From Bacillota bacterium (GTDB lineage: Bacteria > Bacillota > Clostridia > Lachnospirales > Lachnospiraceae), in NCBI GenBank assembly GCA_023408815.1, contig JAEYJO010000052.1, positions 75,758 to 139,757 of the forward strand: DNA of 64,000 bases, given 5' to 3'. A program made the position numbers and the translations under genes. The notes beneath the pieces were generated by a model that was not told the origin of the DNA, did not search any database, and saw nothing but the letters and a program-made list of their open reading frames with translations. This document shows, piece by piece, positions 44,181-53,430 of the stretch (position 1 is the first letter of the stretch; every line of letters starts with the position of its first letter).

Positions 44181-47100
44181 ATGAGTGAATTACGCTATAC
44201 TTTGGGAATTGATATCGGTTCAACCACTGTGAAAATAGCTATTTTGAACGATGCCCATGAAATATTGTTTTCAGATTACGAAAGGCATTTTGCAAACATC
44301 CGTGAAACTCTGTCAAGCCTATTGCAAAAGGCATACGATCAGCTTGGAAATATCGAGCTGCATCCAATGATCACCGGCTCGGGAGGACTTACCTTAGCCA
44401 ATCATCTGAAGGTTCCCTTCGTACAGGAAGTCATTGCTGTCTCCACCACACTGCAGGTGCTGGCTCCTCAGACCGATGTAGCGATAGAGCTTGGCGGAGA
44501 GGATGCGAAGATCATTTATTTCGAAGGAGGAAATGTGGAGCAGCGTATGAACGGCATCTGCGCCGGAGGTACCGGTTCCTTTATCGACCAGATGGCGTCT
44601 TTATTACAGACAGATGCCTCGGGCCTGAACGAATATGCCAAGGAGTATCATTCCCTATATACCATTGCCGCGAGGTGCGGTGTATTTGCAAAATCAGACA
44701 TTCAGCCTCTCATCAATGAAGGTGCCACCAAAGAGGACCTTTCCGCTTCTATCTTCCAGGCGGTTGTCAACCAGACGATCTCCGGCCTCGCCTGCGGTAA
44801 GCCGATCAGGGGACATGTGGCTTTCTTAGGCGGCCCTCTTCACTTTCTATCCGAGCTGAAGGAGGCCTTTATCCGCACTCTGAAACTGGATGAAGAGCAC
44901 ATTGTAAATACAGAACATTCCCACCTTTTTGCTGCTATCGGTTCTGCCTTGCATGCAAAGGAAGAGGTGTTTTACTCCATGGAGGAGATGGTTTTAAAGC
45001 TTTCCTCCGACATAAAAATGGACTTCGAAGTGGAACGTATGGAACCGCTTTTTGAAAACGAAGCATCCTATATGGAATTCAAGAACAGACATTCCGTACA
45101 TCACGTAGCCACCTCGGATCTGGCATCCTATCATGGAAATTGCTTTCTCGGCATCGATGCAGGAAGCACTACCACCAAAGTGGCTCTCGTAGCCGAAGAC
45201 GGTTCTCTCTTGTATTCCTTCTACAGCAGTAACGACGGGAGCCCTTTGAAGACGGCAATCCGCTCCATCAAGGAAATTTATACTCTTCTGCCTGAGGATG
45301 TAAACATCGTGCGTTCCTGTTCTACCGGATACGGAGAGGCGCTTATGAAGGCTGCATTTTTGCTGGATGACGGTGAAGTAGAGACAGTGGCACACTACTA
45401 TGCCGCTGCCTTTTTCGACCCTTCCGTGGATTGCATTCTCGACATCGGCGGTCAGGACATGAAGTGTATCAAAATCAAAAATCAGACCGTAGACAGCGTA
45501 CAGCTTAATGAAGCATGCTCTGCAGGCTGCGGCTCATTCATAGAAACCTTCGCGAAATCATTGAACTACAGTGTAGAGGATTTCGCTCAGGCCGCATTGT
45601 TCGCGGAGCACCCTATCGACCTTGGTACCCGTTGTACCGTATTTATGAATTCCAAGGTAAAACAGGCACAGAAGGAAGGAGCCAAGGTGTCCGACATCTC
45701 TGCCGGACTTGCATATTCCGTTATTAAAAACGCACTGTTCAAGGTAATAAAGGTCGCAGACGCTTCGGAGCTGGGTAAGCACATCGTGGTGCAGGGCGGT
45801 ACCTTTTATAACGATGCAATCCTTCGAGGCTTCGAGAAAATTGCGGACTGCGAGGCAATTCGTCCCGACATCGCCGGCATCATGGGCGCTTTCGGAGCCG
45901 CTCTCATCGCCCGCGAACGCTATACACAGGACTACGATACCTCTATGCTCTCTATTGAGCAGATAGGCGCGCTCCAATTCGAAACAAGCATGGCGAAATG
46001 CAAGGGCTGCACGAACAACTGCCGCCTGACCATAAACAAATTCAGCGGCGGAAGACAATATATTTCCGGCAACCGCTGCGAACGCGGACTTGGAAAAACG
46101 AAGAACGAGAATGGAATCCCCAACCTTTTCGAATATAAATTAAAAAGAATATTCGGCTACGAGCCCCTTCCTGCCGACGAGGCAAAAAGGGGACGGGTGG
46201 GAATTCCAAGGGTACTCAACATGTACGAGAACTATCCGTTCTGGCATATGTTCTTTACGAAGCTGGGCTATCAGGTGGTCCTCTCTCCTCTTTCCAACCA
46301 CAATATTTATTCTCTCGGCATCGAATCCATTCCAAGCGAATCCGAGTGCTATCCGGCTAAGCTGGCCCACGGCCATGTGAGCTGGCTCATTCACGAAGGT
46401 GTGGATTTCATCTTCTATCCTGCTCTTTTTTATGAGCGCAATGAGTTCGAGGAGGCCAACAATCACTATAACTGTCCGATCGTAACTTCTTATTCGGAGA
46501 ATATAAAAAATAATGTGGAAGAAATCGGACGCGGCGAAGCTGTTTTACGAAATCCCTTCATGTCCTTCCGCGATGTAAAGACCATATCGGAAGCTCTAAT
46601 CAAGGAATTTACGGAGATTCCTGCGGAAGAGATTATCGACGCAGTGGATGCCGGATGGAAGGAAATGAATCAGGCAAGGCTCGATATGATGAAAAAGGGC
46701 GAAGAAACGATAAAGTATCTGGAAGAAAACGGCAGGCATGGTATCGTCCTTGCCGGGCGTCCTTACCATATCGACCCTGAAATCAACCACGGCATTCCCG
46801 AGTTGATTACCTCCTATGGCGTTGCTGTTCTGACGGAGGATTCCGTTTCCCATTTGGCGAGCCCTGAGCGTCCCCTTATCGTATCCGATCAGTGGATGTA
46901 TCATTCAAGACTCTATGCTGCGGCAAGCTTCGTAAAAACAAGAGAAGATCTGGACCTGATCCAGCTGAATTCCTTCGGCTGCGGTCTGGACGCCGTTACC
47001 ACCGATCAGGTAAGCGACATCCTCTCCGGTTCGGGTAAGATTTATACCTGCTTAAAAATCGACGAGGTAAACAACCTCGGTGCGGCGAGAATTCGCGTCC

Positions 47101-48410
47101 GTTCCCTGCTCTCTGCGATCCGCGTCAGGGATAGCAAAAAACGGGAGCGGGAAATTCTATCCTCTGCCATCCATAAGGTTGAGTTTACGGAGAAAATGCG
47201 CGAGGAATATACAATTCTCTGCCCCCAAATGTCACCTATTCATTTCGAAATATTGGAACCGGCCTTCAGATCCTGCGGCTATAACTTCGAGGTATTGTCT
47301 AACGACAACAAGCATGCCGTAGACGTAGGGCTCAAATATGTAAATAACGACGCCTGTTATCCGTCCCTGATGGTCGTAGGGCAGATTATGGATGCTCTCT
47401 TGTCAGGAAAATATGACTTAAATAAAGTAGCTGTCATCATGTCACAAACCGGAGGCGGATGCCGCGCTACCAACTACGTAGGTTTTATACGAAGGGCTTT
47501 CGAAAAGGCCGGTATGCCTCAGATTCCTGTTATATCTCTCAACATGGCCGGCATCGAAACCAATCCGGGCTTTAGCCTGAATGCGGATTTGCTCATGCGT
47601 GCCGCCTACGGGGCTATCTTCGGGGACATTTTCATGCGTTGCATCTACCGTATGCGGCCTTATGAAAAAGAGCCCGGCTCGGTGGAGAAGGTGCATGCGA
47701 AATGGCTGAAGCAGTGTCAGGACTTCGTATCCGCAAAGCATATGAATTATTTTAAATTCAGGAAGATGTGCCGCTTAATCGTGGAGGACTTCGACGCAAT
47801 TCCCATTACAGAAGAGGTGAAGCCGAAGGTCGGCATCGTAGGCGAGATCCTTGTAAAATTTGCTCCTGCCGCCAACAATCATCTTGTAGAGCTTTTGGAG
47901 TCCGAGGGTGCGGAAGCTGTGGTTCCTGATTTGATCGATTTCATGCTCTACTGCTTTTACAACCAAATATATAAAGCGGAAGAGCTTGGCATGAGCAAGA
48001 AAGCAGCCATCGTTTCCAAACTGGGTATCGACGGCATCGAATTCCTGCGCGCTTCTGCAAGGAGAGCATTTGAGAAGAGCAAACACTTCCATCCTCCGGT
48101 AAGCATATACAAAATCGTGAATTATGCAAAGTCTATCGTATCCATCGGCAATCAGACCGGCGAGGGCTGGTTCTTAACCGGCGAAATGGTGGAGCTGATA
48201 CACGGAGGCGTTAACAATATCGTGTGTACCCAGCCGTTCGGCTGCCTTCCTAACCACGTGGTAGGAAAGGGTGTCATAAAGGAGCTTCGTAAGCAATATC
48301 CGCTTTCCAACATCGTTGCCATCGATTATGACCCCGGCGCCAGCGAGGTAAACCAGTTGAACAGAATAAAGCTGATGCTTTCCACCGCACAGAAAAACTT
48401 AAAAAAATAG
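44181..48410 (+). CDS. 2-hydroxyacyl-CoA dehydratase activase-like protein (double BadF/BcrA ATPase + DUF2229)
   Basis: 1409 residues. Two tandem ASKHA ATPase domains: LGIDIGSTTVKIAIL at 8 with CAGGTGSFIDQMA near 135, and FLGIDAGSTTTKVALV near 323 with EACSAGCGSFIETFA near 445. The GxC Cys next to the second ATPase is the position that ligates the bridging Fe-S cluster in HgdC-type activators. A Cys-rich stretch (MAKCKGCTNNCRLTINK, about 610-640) precedes the DUF2229 domain (FWHMFFTKLGYQVVLSP; ESECYPAKLAHGHVSWL) and a HgdB-like C-terminal part. It probably drives ATP-dependent electron transfer to a radical dehydratase. The partner and substrate are unknown. Monocistronic. Confidence 0.9.
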   Translation: MSELRYTLGIDIGSTTVKIAILNDAHEILFSDYERHFANIRETLSSLLQKAYDQLGNIELHPMITGSGGLTLANHLKVPFVQEVIAVSTTLQVLAPQTDVAIELGGEDAKIIYFEGGNVEQRMNGICAGGTGSFIDQMASLLQTDASGLNEYAKEYHSLYTIAARCGVFAKSDIQPLINEGATKEDLSASIFQAVVNQTISGLACGKPIRGHVAFLGGPLHFLSELKEAFIRTLKLDEEHIVNTEHSHLFAAIGSALHAKEEVFYSMEEMVLKLSSDIKMDFEVERMEPLFENEASYMEFKNRHSVHHVATSDLASYHGNCFLGIDAGSTTTKVALVAEDGSLLYSFYSSNDGSPLKTAIRSIKEIYTLLPEDVNIVRSCSTGYGEALMKAAFLLDDGEVETVAHYYAAAFFDPSVDCILDIGGQDMKCIKIKNQTVDSVQLNEACSAGCGSFIETFAKSLNYSVEDFAQAALFAEHPIDLGTRCTVFMNSKVKQAQKEGAKVSDISAGLAYSVIKNALFKVIKVADASELGKHIVVQGGTFYNDAILRGFEKIADCEAIRPDIAGIMGAFGAALIARERYTQDYDTSMLSIEQIGALQFETSMAKCKGCTNNCRLTINKFSGGRQYISGNRCERGLGKTKNENGIPNLFEYKLKRIFGYEPLPADEAKRGRVGIPRVLNMYENYPFWHMFFTKLGYQVVLSPLSNHNIYSLGIESIPSESECYPAKLAHGHVSWLIHEGVDFIFYPALFYERNEFEEANNHYNCPIVTSYSENIKNNVEEIGRGEAVLRNPFMSFRDVKTISEALIKEFTEIPAEEIIDAVDAGWKEMNQARLDMMKKGEETIKYLEENGRHGIVLAGRPYHIDPEINHGIPELITSYGVAVLTEDSVSHLASPERPLIVSDQWMYHSRLYAAASFVKTREDLDLIQLNSFGCGLDAVTTDQVSDILSGSGKIYTCLKIDEVNNLGAARIRVRSLLSAIRVRDSKKREREILSSAIHKVEFTEKMREEYTILCPQMSPIHFEILEPAFRSCGYNFEVLSNDNKHAVDVGLKYVNNDACYPSLMVVGQIMDALLSGKYDLNKVAVIMSQTGGGCRATNYVGFIRRAFEKAGMPQIPVISLNMAGIETNPGFSLNADLLMRAAYGAIFGDIFMRCIYRMRPYEKEPGSVEKVHAKWLKQCQDFVSAKHMNYFKFRKMCRLIVEDFDAIPITEEVKPKVGIVGEILVKFAPAANNHLVELLESEGAEAVVPDLIDFMLYCFYNQIYKAEELGMSKKAAIVSKLGIDGIEFLRASARRAFEKSKHFHPPVSIYKIVNYAKSIVSIGNQTGEGWFLTGEMVELIHGGVNNIVCTQPFGCLPNHVVGKGVIKELRKQYPLSNIVAIDYDPGASEVNQLNRIKLMLSTAQKNLKK

Positions 48411-48432
48411 GACCTTTCGGTCCTATTTTTTA
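48405..48432. terminator. Terminator between activase and ABC-transporter genes
   Basis: AAATAGGACC (48405-48414), TTTC loop, GGTCCTATTT (48419-48428), then more T. The activase stop codon is inside the stem. It can serve both convergent genes. Confidence 0.9.
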
Positions 48433-48445
48433 TGAATATGCTTCA

Positions 48446-49411
48446 TTAATCTACAATTCCGCCCTCTACTACCAAGCTGTCCGCATCCACACTGTCTCCG
48501 TATACCGGCTTCAAAGTTTCTTCGAAATCCTTATGGAAGAACTGCTCCGCTGCCAGGCCCTCAATTTCTTCATTGATCCAGTCAAGCAGCTCCGTATTGC
48601 CTTTCTGTACCGCCGGAGCGATCGTATCCAGATTTCCAATGGATTCGATGCCTACTGCAAAGCCTTTGTTCTGCAAAGCCCAAGCCAATACCTCTGTATT
48701 ATCTGTGGAGAAAGCATCTCCTCTTCCGTCTGCCAGAGCGTCATACGCTTCCTGATACTCATCAAATTTCAAAAGATTGATCTCAGGATAGTTCTCCTGG
48801 AAATAAGTTTCTGCCGTAGTTCCTTTTACTACGATAAGAGTCTTTTCATTTAACTGCTCTACATCCGTTATCAGACTGCCCTCCGGAGAAACCACGCCCA
48901 AGGCTACTTTCATATAAGGTAATGCGAAATCTACCTGCTCGCTTCTTTCCTCCGTTACCGTAAAGTTAGCCAAGATAATATCTACCTTTGCAGATTTCAA
49001 ATACTCAACCCGGCTGGCTGCCTCTACATATACGAATTCTACCGCATCCTCACTGCCGAATAAATCCAAAGCGAGGCGCTTTGCAAAATACACATCATAT
49101 CCTTGTACATCACCATTGGCATCTACGTATCCAAAGGGATTTTTGTCACTGAATACACCAATTACCAGCTTTCCGTCCGCTTTGATGTCCTCCAGGCTTC
49201 TCGCCTGTGCCGAAGCCGAAGCATCTTCCGATTCTGCTGCAGCCGGCTCTGCGGCACTTTCTTCCTCCGCTGCTTCGCTTTCTGCTGCCGGTGCTGTTTC
49301 TTCCGCTGCCGGTGCTGCCGTGGAAGCCGCCTCCTGTGTCTGTCCGCAGCCCGCCAGTACGCCTGCTAATAAACCTGCTGTCAAGATAACTCCTAATAAT
49401 TTCTTCTTCAT
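48446..49411 (-). CDS. Amino-acid ABC transporter substrate-binding lipoprotein
   Basis: 321 residues. The lipobox VLAGCGQ gives a lipidated Cys 22. An Ala/Glu/Ser-rich linker (25-70) leads to a bacterial extracellular solute-binding protein family 3 domain: GKLVIGVFSDKNPFGYVDAN, GYDVYFAKRLALDL, DIILANFTVTEERSEQVDFA and GTTAETYFQENYPEI. It captures a polar amino acid outside the membrane for the permeases encoded upstream. The ligand is not determined. AAGGAGG precedes the ATG. It is the last gene of the four-gene transporter operon. Confidence 0.93.
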   Translation of the reverse strand: MKKKLLGVILTAGLLAGVLAGCGQTQEAASTAAPAAEETAPAAESEAAEEESAAEPAAAESEDASASAQARSLEDIKADGKLVIGVFSDKNPFGYVDANGDVQGYDVYFAKRLALDLFGSEDAVEFVYVEAASRVEYLKSAKVDIILANFTVTEERSEQVDFALPYMKVALGVVSPEGSLITDVEQLNEKTLIVVKGTTAETYFQENYPEINLLKFDEYQEAYDALADGRGDAFSTDNTEVLAWALQNKGFAVGIESIGNLDTIAPAVQKGNTELLDWINEEIEGLAAEQFFHKDFEETLKPVYGDSVDADSLVVEGGIVD

Positions 49412-49449
49412 AATAATCCTCCTTGTTTTTGTTGTCTACTTCATTTTGT

Positions 49450-50202
49450 TTATATTTCTAACGCTTCATAATGAAACGTATTTAGAAACTGCTTTGCTCT
49501 TTCCGTCTTCGGATAGGCGAAAAATTCCTTCGCCATATTCTCCTCTACAATGACGCCCTGATCCATAAACATGACTCTGTCCGCCACTGCCTTAGCAAAC
49601 TCCATTTCATGGGTTACGATTGCCATCGTCATACCCTCCTGTGCCAGCTTCAGCACTACCTGAAGTACCTCGCGGACCATTTCCGGGTCCAGCGCCGCAG
49701 TGATTTCATCCAGAAGCAGTACCTCCGGATTCATGATAAGGGCACGTACTATGGCAACTCTCTGCTTCTGCCCGCCGGACAGCTGCCTTGGGAACGCGTC
49801 CTTTTTATCAGACAAACCCACCCTCTCCAGCAGGGCTGATGCCTCCCGCTCCGCTTCCTTCCGGTCTCTCTTCTGCACCTTTACCGGTGCCAGCAGAATG
49901 TTATTCATAATGCTAAGATGAGGAAACAATTCATAGCTTTGAAAGACCATACCTATTTTCTGTCTGTGCTGATGAACGTTCTTATCCTTTCTGTCTATGG
50001 TCTCACCGCCTAGAACGATGCTTCCCTCATCGATGGGTTCCAACAGATTCAGGCATCTTAAAAAAGTGCTCTTACCGCATCCCGATGGCCCTACAATGAC
50101 TACAACCTCTCCCTTTTTCAGGTCAAAATTGATATCCTTCAAAACCGGCTCGTTTTTTTCGTATGATTTCGTCAAATGCTTTACCTGTAAAACTTCATTC
50201 AT
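49450..50202 (-). CDS. Amino-acid ABC transporter ATP-binding protein
   Basis: 250 residues, GlnQ-type. Walker A VGPSGCGKSTFLRCLNLLEP, Q-loop GMVFQSYELFPHLS, signature LSGGQKQRVAIVRAL, Walker B PEVLLLDEITAALDPEM and switch His in VTHEMEFAKAVADRV are intact. It energises the two permeases encoded upstream. The substitution of Ser by Ile in the D-E-x-T segment after Walker B is a minor variation. Confidence 0.97.
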   Translation of the reverse strand: MNEVLQVKHLTKSYEKNEPVLKDINFDLKKGEVVVIVGPSGCGKSTFLRCLNLLEPIDEGSIVLGGETIDRKDKNVHQHRQKIGMVFQSYELFPHLSIMNNILLAPVKVQKRDRKEAEREASALLERVGLSDKKDAFPRQLSGGQKQRVAIVRALIMNPEVLLLDEITAALDPEMVREVLQVVLKLAQEGMTMAIVTHEMEFAKAVADRVMFMDQGVIVEENMAKEFFAYPKTERAKQFLNTFHYEALEI

Positions 50203-50251
50203 TTTTTCATTTTGCCTCTCTCAAATTCTTAAGATATTCCATTGGATTATC

Positions 50252-50929
50252 CTAGATTTCGTATTTCTTTTCCAGCCATAGCGACAGCCTCGAAAACGGA
50301 TAACAAACGATAAAGTACATGATAAATATCACTCCGTATATCCAAAGCGCGGCAGTGGGCGTCTGATACCTCGAGGCGTCTATAATCTGTTTTCCCACCT
50401 TCACTACCTCGACCACGCCTATGAGCACCACCAGGGATGTAGTCTTTATCATTCTTGTAAGCAGGTTTACGGCAGGAGGCAGCAATCTCCTTATCGTTTG
50501 AGGGATGATTACATAAAAATAGGTCTGCAGCTTATTCATCCCCAAGCCGCCTGCACTTTCGTATTGATGTTTCGGTGTGGCGATGAGAGCGCCTCGCACC
50601 AAATCGCCCATTTCCGCTGTGCCCCAAAAGGTGAATACGATAATAGCCGCCGTCTCACCCGACATATTAATTCCCAAATGCTTAGCCGCGCCGAAATATA
50701 CGAGAAAAAGCAGAACTAACTGAGGTAAAATTCTGACAGTTTCCAGATAAAGCCTCGTAATACATCGCACCGCCCTATTGTGCATCGTCATGATCATTCC
50801 TAAAAGGAAGCCAAGCAAAATGGAAAGCGCCATAGCAATCACTGCAATGCGGAGGGTTACCCACAAGCCTTCCCACAGCCTTATAAAATTCCTACCCTGA
50901 AACAGTACTTGTATCCCCAAATCCTGCAT
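50252..50929 (-). CDS. Amino-acid ABC transporter permease
   Basis: 225 residues. HisMQ-type inner-membrane permease with the N-terminal WEGLWVTLRIAVIAMALSIL and the EAA-loop region YESAGGLGMNKLQTYFYVII-PQ. Five helices are visible. ATG 50929 is preceded by AAGGAG and overlaps the neighbouring permease gene by 38 bases, which implies coupling. Two non-identical permeases suggest a heterodimer. Confidence 0.93.
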   Translation of the reverse strand: MQDLGIQVLFQGRNFIRLWEGLWVTLRIAVIAMALSILLGFLLGMIMTMHNRAVRCITRLYLETVRILPQLVLLFLVYFGAAKHLGINMSGETAAIIVFTFWGTAEMGDLVRGALIATPKHQYESAGGLGMNKLQTYFYVIIPQTIRRLLPPAVNLLTRMIKTTSLVVLIGVVEVVKVGKQIIDASRYQTPTAALWIYGVIFIMYFIVCYPFSRLSLWLEKKYEI

Positions 50930-51569
50930 AGCGCACTCTCCTTTCTATGAATGATGCAAGAACAGATATCGGAAGCAGGATTACCAGATAAGCCGATACC
51001 AGCATGAACAACGCCTCATCCGTCTTGTAATAGATACCGATCAAATCCTTTGCTACAAACATCAAATCCGCCAGCGCTACCGCGCTGAACACCGAAGTTT
51101 CTTTTATCAAAAAAATGACATTGGCACAAAATAAAGGAACAGAGGTGGATACCGCTTGCGGAAGTACGATATGACGGAATATCTGGCTGTTCGTAAAGCC
51201 CAGGCTTAATCCCGACTGTGTCTGTATCTGTGCTACATTATCCAGTCCCGAACGAAACGCTTCCGACATGTAGCTGCCTCCTAAAAACGCCAGTCCGATA
51301 ATCCCGCAGCTTTCCGAGCTAAGCACCACCCCCAGCTTGGGAAGGCCAAAATATAGAAAAAAAAGCTGTATTAAAAGCGGAGTATTTCTCGACAGTTCTA
51401 TATAAGTATTCGCTATCTGTGTCAGTACCGGTATCTTCAAATATTTTATTACGCTCGTCACCAGACCGATCAGAAATGCTAACAAAATTCCCACAGCAGC
51501 TATTCTTAATGTCAACCATGCCGCCTCGGTATAAAGCGGCAAATGTGTTCTCATAAATCCAAAATCCAT
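50892..51569 (-). CDS. Amino-acid ABC transporter permease (first gene of operon)
   Basis: 225 residues from ATG 51569, preceded by GAAGGAG; the frame is open to 51680 but that part has no site. HisMQ-type: TEAAWLTLRIAAVGILLAFL, YIELSRNTPLLIQLFFLYFG and the EAA region TQSGLSLGFTNSQIFRHIVL-PQ. It pairs with the following permease. A strong promoter lies 134-162 bases upstream. Confidence 0.93.
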   Translation of the reverse strand: MDFGFMRTHLPLYTEAAWLTLRIAAVGILLAFLIGLVTSVIKYLKIPVLTQIANTYIELSRNTPLLIQLFFLYFGLPKLGVVLSSESCGIIGLAFLGGSYMSEAFRSGLDNVAQIQTQSGLSLGFTNSQIFRHIVLPQAVSTSVPLFCANVIFLIKETSVFSAVALADLMFVAKDLIGIYYKTDEALFMLVSAYLVILLPISVLASFIERRVRYAGFGDTSTVSG

Positions 51570-51702
51570 CCGTCTCTCTCCTTCTCCCTCTCGTTTCGGC
51601 GCAAAAAAAAAGCATATATACGCTCGTACCTGCTTCCCATCCTTCGGCGCTTTTAAGCGATACCGCACGATCGAAATCAATTCCTATCATTTCTATAGGT
51701 TT

Positions 51703-51731
51703 AGTATATTATTGATTATTTATATTGTCAA
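51703..51731 (-). promoter_or_regulatory. Promoter for the amino-acid transporter operon
   Basis: Minus strand: TTGACA (51731-51726), 17-bp spacer, TATACT (51708-51703), a near-consensus promoter. Just downstream an inverted repeat CCTAT...ATAGG (51698-51682) lies over the start region and may be an operator. Confidence 0.85.
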
Positions 51732-51791
51732 CACTTTTTATAAAATTAAATTTTATATATTTTATGGAAAAAATCCGCCTTGATTTTTGTG

Positions 51792-51814
51792 TAATAAGAG
51801 TACTTTTCCTATTA
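51792..51814. repeat. Short palindrome related to 30867-30900
   Basis: TAATAAG (51792-51798) and CCTATTA (51808-51814) flank AGTACTTTT. The whole 23-nt stretch matches the core at 30873-30894 at about 19 of 22 positions. Function unknown. Confidence 0.35.
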
Positions 51815-51842
51815 TTATCAGGGTGTCAAATCCTAATTACAT

Positions 51843-52001
51843 AACAAAAGTGTGCTTCGCGTATTCTCGCGCTAAAATACTTCGGCGGCACAGCTTTTGT
51901 TCCGCGCGCTAAGCTGCGCATCCTGCACGGAGTGCTTTTATTTCATAGGAAACCGAGACTTTACTACTGCAACGTAACAAGATCTTTCCTATGAAATAAA
52001 A
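51843..52001. repeat. Dispersed repeat, copy 2, with 17-bp terminal stem
   Basis: Homologous to 17097-17254 in the same orientation. The terminal stem is TTTTATTTCATAGGAAA (51936-51952) with TTTCCTATGAAATAAAA (51985-52001), perfect over 17 pairs. Relative to copy 1, the stem differs at two base pairs, each changed on both sides. The 474-bp gap 51570-52043 therefore holds, in order, a promoter, a short palindrome, this repeat and a terminator, and no gene. Confidence 0.8.
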
Positions 52002-52002
52002 A

Positions 52003-52026
52003 AAATCTGCCTTTGCAGATTTTTTT
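52003..52026 (-). terminator. Terminator of the histidine kinase gene
   Basis: AAATCTGC (52003-52010), CTTT, GCAGATTT (52015-52022), with A-run on one side and T-run on the other, so it can act in both directions. It lies 18 bases past the kinase stop. Confidence 0.85.
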
Positions 52027-52043
52027 ACATGCCGTATGCACTA

Positions 52044-53426
52044 TTATTTTTTTGGTATAGTCACCGTAAAACAACTTCCTTCATTCACCTTACTGCTTAC
52101 AGTTATTGTACCGCCATGAGCCGTAACAATAGATTTGGCAATAGTCAGGCCGATTCCTGCGCCGCCCGTTTTGCGGCTGCGGGATTTATCCGTCCGGTAA
52201 AAACGCTCGAAAATGAGAGAAAGCTCCTCCTCCGGAATCCCGATGCCGTTATCCTTCACTCGAATACAGCCCTCTCCCGGAGCGTCCGACACCTCTATGG
52301 AAATGCTGCCGCCCTCCGGCGTATATTTAACGGCGTTGGATAAGAGGTTTATCATCACTTGGAGCATTCTGCTTCTATCCGCTAATATCGCAGAGGATTC
52401 TCCTCCTACAGACATGGTAAGTTCCTTCTTCGCTCCTTCTGCCTCCAATGTTTCGAAAGCTGCCTTAGCAATTTCCAATAAGTCTGTCTGCTGCTTTTGC
52501 AGCTTCAGGTTATCTCCCTCCACCTTGGCCAGGCGCCCCAGATCTGCAACCAGATTTCCAAGGCGAAGTATCTCCTCATGACAACCGGAAAGGCGTTCCG
52601 GCGTAGGCTCCCATACACCTTCCAGCATTGCCTCCAGATGGGAACCTACTGCGGTAAGCGGGGTACGAAGCTCATGAGCGATATCCGTAGTTAATCTTTT
52701 CCGCAGATTCTCCTGTTCGTTTAACGCATCTGCAAGCTGATTGATAGCAGTTACCAGATCGTTAAGCTCTCTGGTATTCGTCTCACTTTCAAAGCGGATA
52801 TCGTAGTTTCCTTCTGAAATTTCCTTGGCGATATAGGCGGTCTTCGTCACAGGCCTCGCTATCCGGCGAGCCATCAGACTCCCCACCACAATAGAAAAAA
52901 ATCCTGCCAAGGCGCCGATTATAAGCAGAAGGATATTTAATGTATTGATGAAGCGGAAGTCATTTTCGCTGAAAAAGAAAGGTCCGTAATAGGTAACGGA
53001 AACAGAGCCCACCTTCTCCCCGCCCTGTTCGATATCATAGGTATGGGACACAAAGCCTCCATCCTTCTTCAGCTTCTCCATTCGTGCAGAAATCTCATCC
53101 ATAACCTGCCAGCATTTGGACATGTCGTGATTCTCCGCATCCCAAAGCAGATTTCCGTCCACATCATAAATTTTTAAAATATAGCTTTCATATAAAGCAT
53201 ACATACCGATGGTATGCAGAAAGTCCTGATTCCAACTGCGCGTCAGCCCATTGTACTGGGCACCCAGATCACTTACGATATTCTCGCTTCGTACCTGCTC
53301 CTGTCTGGCGATGTAGTCCTCGAACTCCTTGTTGATGAACCAGTTGGAAAATACACTGGTGAGCGCCACAGTAACCAGCACAATCAACAGTATGGATAAA
53401 GACAGCTGGGTTCTTAAGCTCCGCAT
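52044..53426 (-). CDS. Sensor histidine kinase (HAMP, HisKA, HATPase)
   Basis: 460 residues from ATG 53426, with GGAGG upstream. Helix 1 is at about 8-28 and helix 2 at about 160-182, enclosing an extracellular sensor of about 130 residues. HAMP follows (RRIARPVTKTAYIAKEISEG). The phospho-acceptor His is in TDIAHELRTPLTAVGSHLEA. The ATPase N box is MLQVMINLLSNAVKYTPEGG, with G1 VKDNGIGIPEEEL and G2 GGAGIGLTIAKSIV. The sensor contains WDAENHDMSKCWQVM, a cluster of His, Met and Cys that could bind copper. It is the last gene of a run starting at copA. Confidence 0.93.
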   Translation of the reverse strand: MRSLRTQLSLSILLIVLVTVALTSVFSNWFINKEFEDYIARQEQVRSENIVSDLGAQYNGLTRSWNQDFLHTIGMYALYESYILKIYDVDGNLLWDAENHDMSKCWQVMDEISARMEKLKKDGGFVSHTYDIEQGGEKVGSVSVTYYGPFFFSENDFRFINTLNILLLIIGALAGFFSIVVGSLMARRIARPVTKTAYIAKEISEGNYDIRFESETNTRELNDLVTAINQLADALNEQENLRKRLTTDIAHELRTPLTAVGSHLEAMLEGVWEPTPERLSGCHEEILRLGNLVADLGRLAKVEGDNLKLQKQQTDLLEIAKAAFETLEAEGAKKELTMSVGGESSAILADRSRMLQVMINLLSNAVKYTPEGGSISIEVSDAPGEGCIRVKDNGIGIPEEELSLIFERFYRTDKSRSRKTGGAGIGLTIAKSIVTAHGGTITVSSKVNEGSCFTVTIPKK

Positions 53427-53430
53427 AATT

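Noticed and set aside
45558..46058. Long antisense frames inside the activase gene
   Set aside because: They mirror codon structure of the real gene and have no ribosome sites or recognisable domains.
51679..51703. A CymR-like site (GGAATT plus upstream TAAACC) near the transporter promoter
   Set aside because: Spacing differs from the consensus as I know it and there is no supporting cysteine gene nearby; too weak to list.
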